Of a DNA stretch of 64,000 nt, positions 62,839 to 64,000 are shown piece by piece; the first letter of the stretch is position 1, and each line of letters begins with the position of its first letter. The position numbers were made by a program, and so were the translations under genes. The DNA is from Terriglobia bacterium. Its GTDB lineage: Bacteria; Acidobacteriota; Terriglobia; Terriglobales; Acidobacteriaceae. The notes under the pieces were generated by a model. The model was not told the origin of the DNA, made no database searches, and saw only the letters and a program-made list of their open reading frames with translations. The stretch lies in contig JAIQFC010000030.1 of the NCBI GenBank assembly GCA_020073465.1, positions 1 through 64,000 of the forward strand, written 5' to 3'.

Positions 62839-62987
62839 AAGAGCAGTAGCCAGCTACCAGCAAGAAAAAGATTACTACAGATGATGAATTCGGCGGTGAT
62901 GCTGGTCTCCAAGTGGACTGGCAGGACGCTACACGGCTAAGTACAATAGCCAGTTCCCTGGAACAGTCCTTCACGAGGCCGAGCAAG

Positions 62988-63476
62988 GTGGCGTGTCCGT
63001 TTTTCATGCCGGTGGAAAAGCTGGAGAATGGCGCCTGGCCGCATCCGGCCCGCCTGCCGCTCGGATGCGGGTGGAGTGGTCATTGCACGGCGCCGGGCCA
63101 TGAAGGCGAGATTCCGGAGCGAGAAACGCTCGAGCAATTCTGCAATCTCGGATACGCAGCAAATTGCTCCCGCCTGCCGCCAGAGCGCGCATGGGACACG
63201 GTGCGCTTTGCTGTCGCGGCTCAACAAGACGGAGATGGACACCAGGGCTGCGGCCATGACGCCACGAACCAGCGGAGAAGCCACGTAATCCAACTCCGCT
63301 ATGTTTGTGAGCGCGCGCACCGGCCCGTCGAGCATGGCAGCTTGAGTTTTGACCATGGTGGTGTAGGCTGGCTGCAGCGTCACCCCGATGTCCGAGTGCA
63401 GAAGATGGCGGAGTGCTTCCTGGAATCGTGTCAGGCCAAGAGGATCTTGCGGACTCCAGACAGCGTCGTGAGCTGA
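62988..63476 (+). CDS. Cys-rich protein of unknown function
   Basis: The 162-residue product starts GTG and reads VACPFFMPVEKLENGAWPHP, then LPLGCGWSGHCTAPGHEGEI and LEQFCNLGYAANCSRLP. Five Cys (C3, C27, C33, C52, C60) and His in the first 60 residues look like an iron-sulfur or zinc site. ERAWDTVRFAVA and IQLRYVCERAHRP follow. I recall similar acidobacterial proteins but know no function. Longer antisense frames exist but look like shadows. GAGG lies ten bases before the GTG; the frame is open from 62913. Confidence 0.68.
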   Translation: MACPFFMPVEKLENGAWPHPARLPLGCGWSGHCTAPGHEGEIPERETLEQFCNLGYAANCSRLPPERAWDTVRFAVAAQQDGDGHQGCGHDATNQRRSHVIQLRYVCERAHRPVEHGSLSFDHGGVGWLQRHPDVRVQKMAECFLESCQAKRILRTPDSVVS

Positions 63477-63516
63477 ATGCCGCACCTCTGGCCGCTTGAA
63501 TAGAGAGGACCGAACC

Positions 63517-64000
63517 ATGAGAGACGATGCTCTTTCTCCCCGCCCCGTGCGGGATTCGCAGTCCGAAATGACCGAGATTGTTCTCCCCAATGACGCCAAT
63601 CCGCTGGTGGCGTTGCTGGGCGGACGCTTGATGCATTGGATCGACCTGGCCGGCGCCATGGCCGCTCACCGCCACTCGCGCAACCACGTGGTGACTGCTT
63701 CGGTGGATCACATCGATTTCCTGGTGCCCGTGCGAGTGGGTGACCTCGTAATTCTGCGCTCCTCGGTGAACCGGGTGTTCAATACATCCATGGAAGTCGG
63801 CGTGAAGGTCTTTGTGGAGAACTACATTGCCGATACCGCGCAGCACGTCGCCTCGGCTTATCTCACCTTTGTGGCCATCGACGGTGCTGGCCAGCACTTG
63901 AAAGTCGCCCCGGTCGTTCCCGAAAGCGAGGAGCAGCAGCGCCGCTATGACGATGCCGGTCGGCGCCGCGAGATCCGCCGCGCCGAACTGGAACGGCGAC
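63517..64000 (+). CDS. Acyl-CoA thioesterase, hot-dog fold (truncated by window end)
   Basis: The open frame runs beyond the window. It begins MRDDALSPRPVRDSQSEMTE and has LMHWIDLAGAMAAHRHSRNH, then VVTASVDHIDFLVPVRVGDL, the signature of the YciA/BACH-like acyl-CoA thioesterases. The Asp of MHWIDLAGA is the likely catalytic residue. AGAGAGGACC precedes the ATG. It hydrolyses acyl-CoA to free acid; chain preference unknown. Confidence 0.9.
   Translation, partial: MRDDALSPRPVRDSQSEMTEIVLPNDANPLVALLGGRLMHWIDLAGAMAAHRHSRNHVVTASVDHIDFLVPVRVGDLVILRSSVNRVFNTSMEVGVKVFVENYIADTAQHVASAYLTFVAIDGAGQHLKVAPVVPESEEQQRRYDDAGRRREIRRAELERR

Noticed and set aside
63004-63897. A 297-codon minus-strand open frame over the Cys-rich and thioesterase genes
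   Set aside because: Low-complexity composition without motifs, while both plus-strand frames show conserved blocks.

Overview
The window looks like chromosomal DNA of an acidobacterium (Acidobacteriota, probably a Koribacter/Terriglobia-type soil lineage). This is an inference from gene content: a very large TonB-dependent receptor with an N-terminal carboxypeptidase-regulatory-like domain (Oar type), a secreted Gfo/Idh/MocA oxidoreductase, a pilMNOPQ cluster with AMIN domains, several NtrC-type regulators, fairly GC-rich DNA and many dispersed intergenic repeats. There are no rRNA or tRNA genes, CRISPR arrays or intact insertion sequences that I can see. Most of the window is core or housekeeping DNA with accessory patches.

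Layout. 0.2-9.7 kb: SYLF-domain protein, lipid A-type acyltransferase, a dead REP-associated transposase inside inverted palindrome clusters, argD, alpha/beta hydrolase, DedA protein, a small His-rich exported protein, two tandem outer-membrane paralogues, DoxX and a CsgG-like lipoprotein-type protein. 10.2-16.1 kb: excisionase-type HTH gene followed by pilM, pilN, pilO, an AMIN-containing pilP and pilQ. 16.4-26.4 kb: M24 aminopeptidase, accB, accC, thiE, two APC permeases, a two-TM potassium channel with RCK domains and the NAD(P)HX repair enzyme. 26.7-35.4 kb: secreted oxidoreductase, PilZ protein, tsaE, S9 peptidase, fabI, MFS exporter, TPR protein and a Pro/Ala-rich exported protein. 35.5-45.5 kb: two NtrB/NtrC-type two-component systems, an OmpA protein, a lipoprotein and a degenerate receiver-like orphan. 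45.7-54.9 kb: Oar-type receptor, glycosyltransferase, CDGSH protein, spermidine-dehydrogenase-like flavoprotein and a rhomboid-TPR protein. 55.0-59.4 kb, minus strand: AAA ATPase, VWA protein and an AT-richer GNAT-methyltransferase fusion. 59.5-64 kb: hydrolase-TPR protein, Lon-N protein, SDR, small TPR protein, a Cys-rich protein and a truncated acyl-CoA thioesterase.

How parts work together. PilM/N/O/P form the inner-membrane alignment complex that connects to the PilQ secretin for twitching or adhesion; the PilZ protein and two sigma-54 activators are possible, unproven regulators of surface functions. AccB/AccC and FabI serve fatty-acid synthesis, and the acyltransferase and DedA protein serve the envelope.

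The most unusual signal is not a gene. At least eight intergenic sites carry degenerate tandem repeats with a strict 7-bp period. They are built from different heptamers, are often arranged as inverted arms that would fold into long hairpins, and usually abut or overlap the stop codon of the upstream gene. A second layer of short palindrome doublets resembles the arms around the dead RAYT gene. Other points of interest are the AMIN domain shared by PilP and PilQ and the GNAT-methyltransferase fusion behind the AAA/VWA pair.
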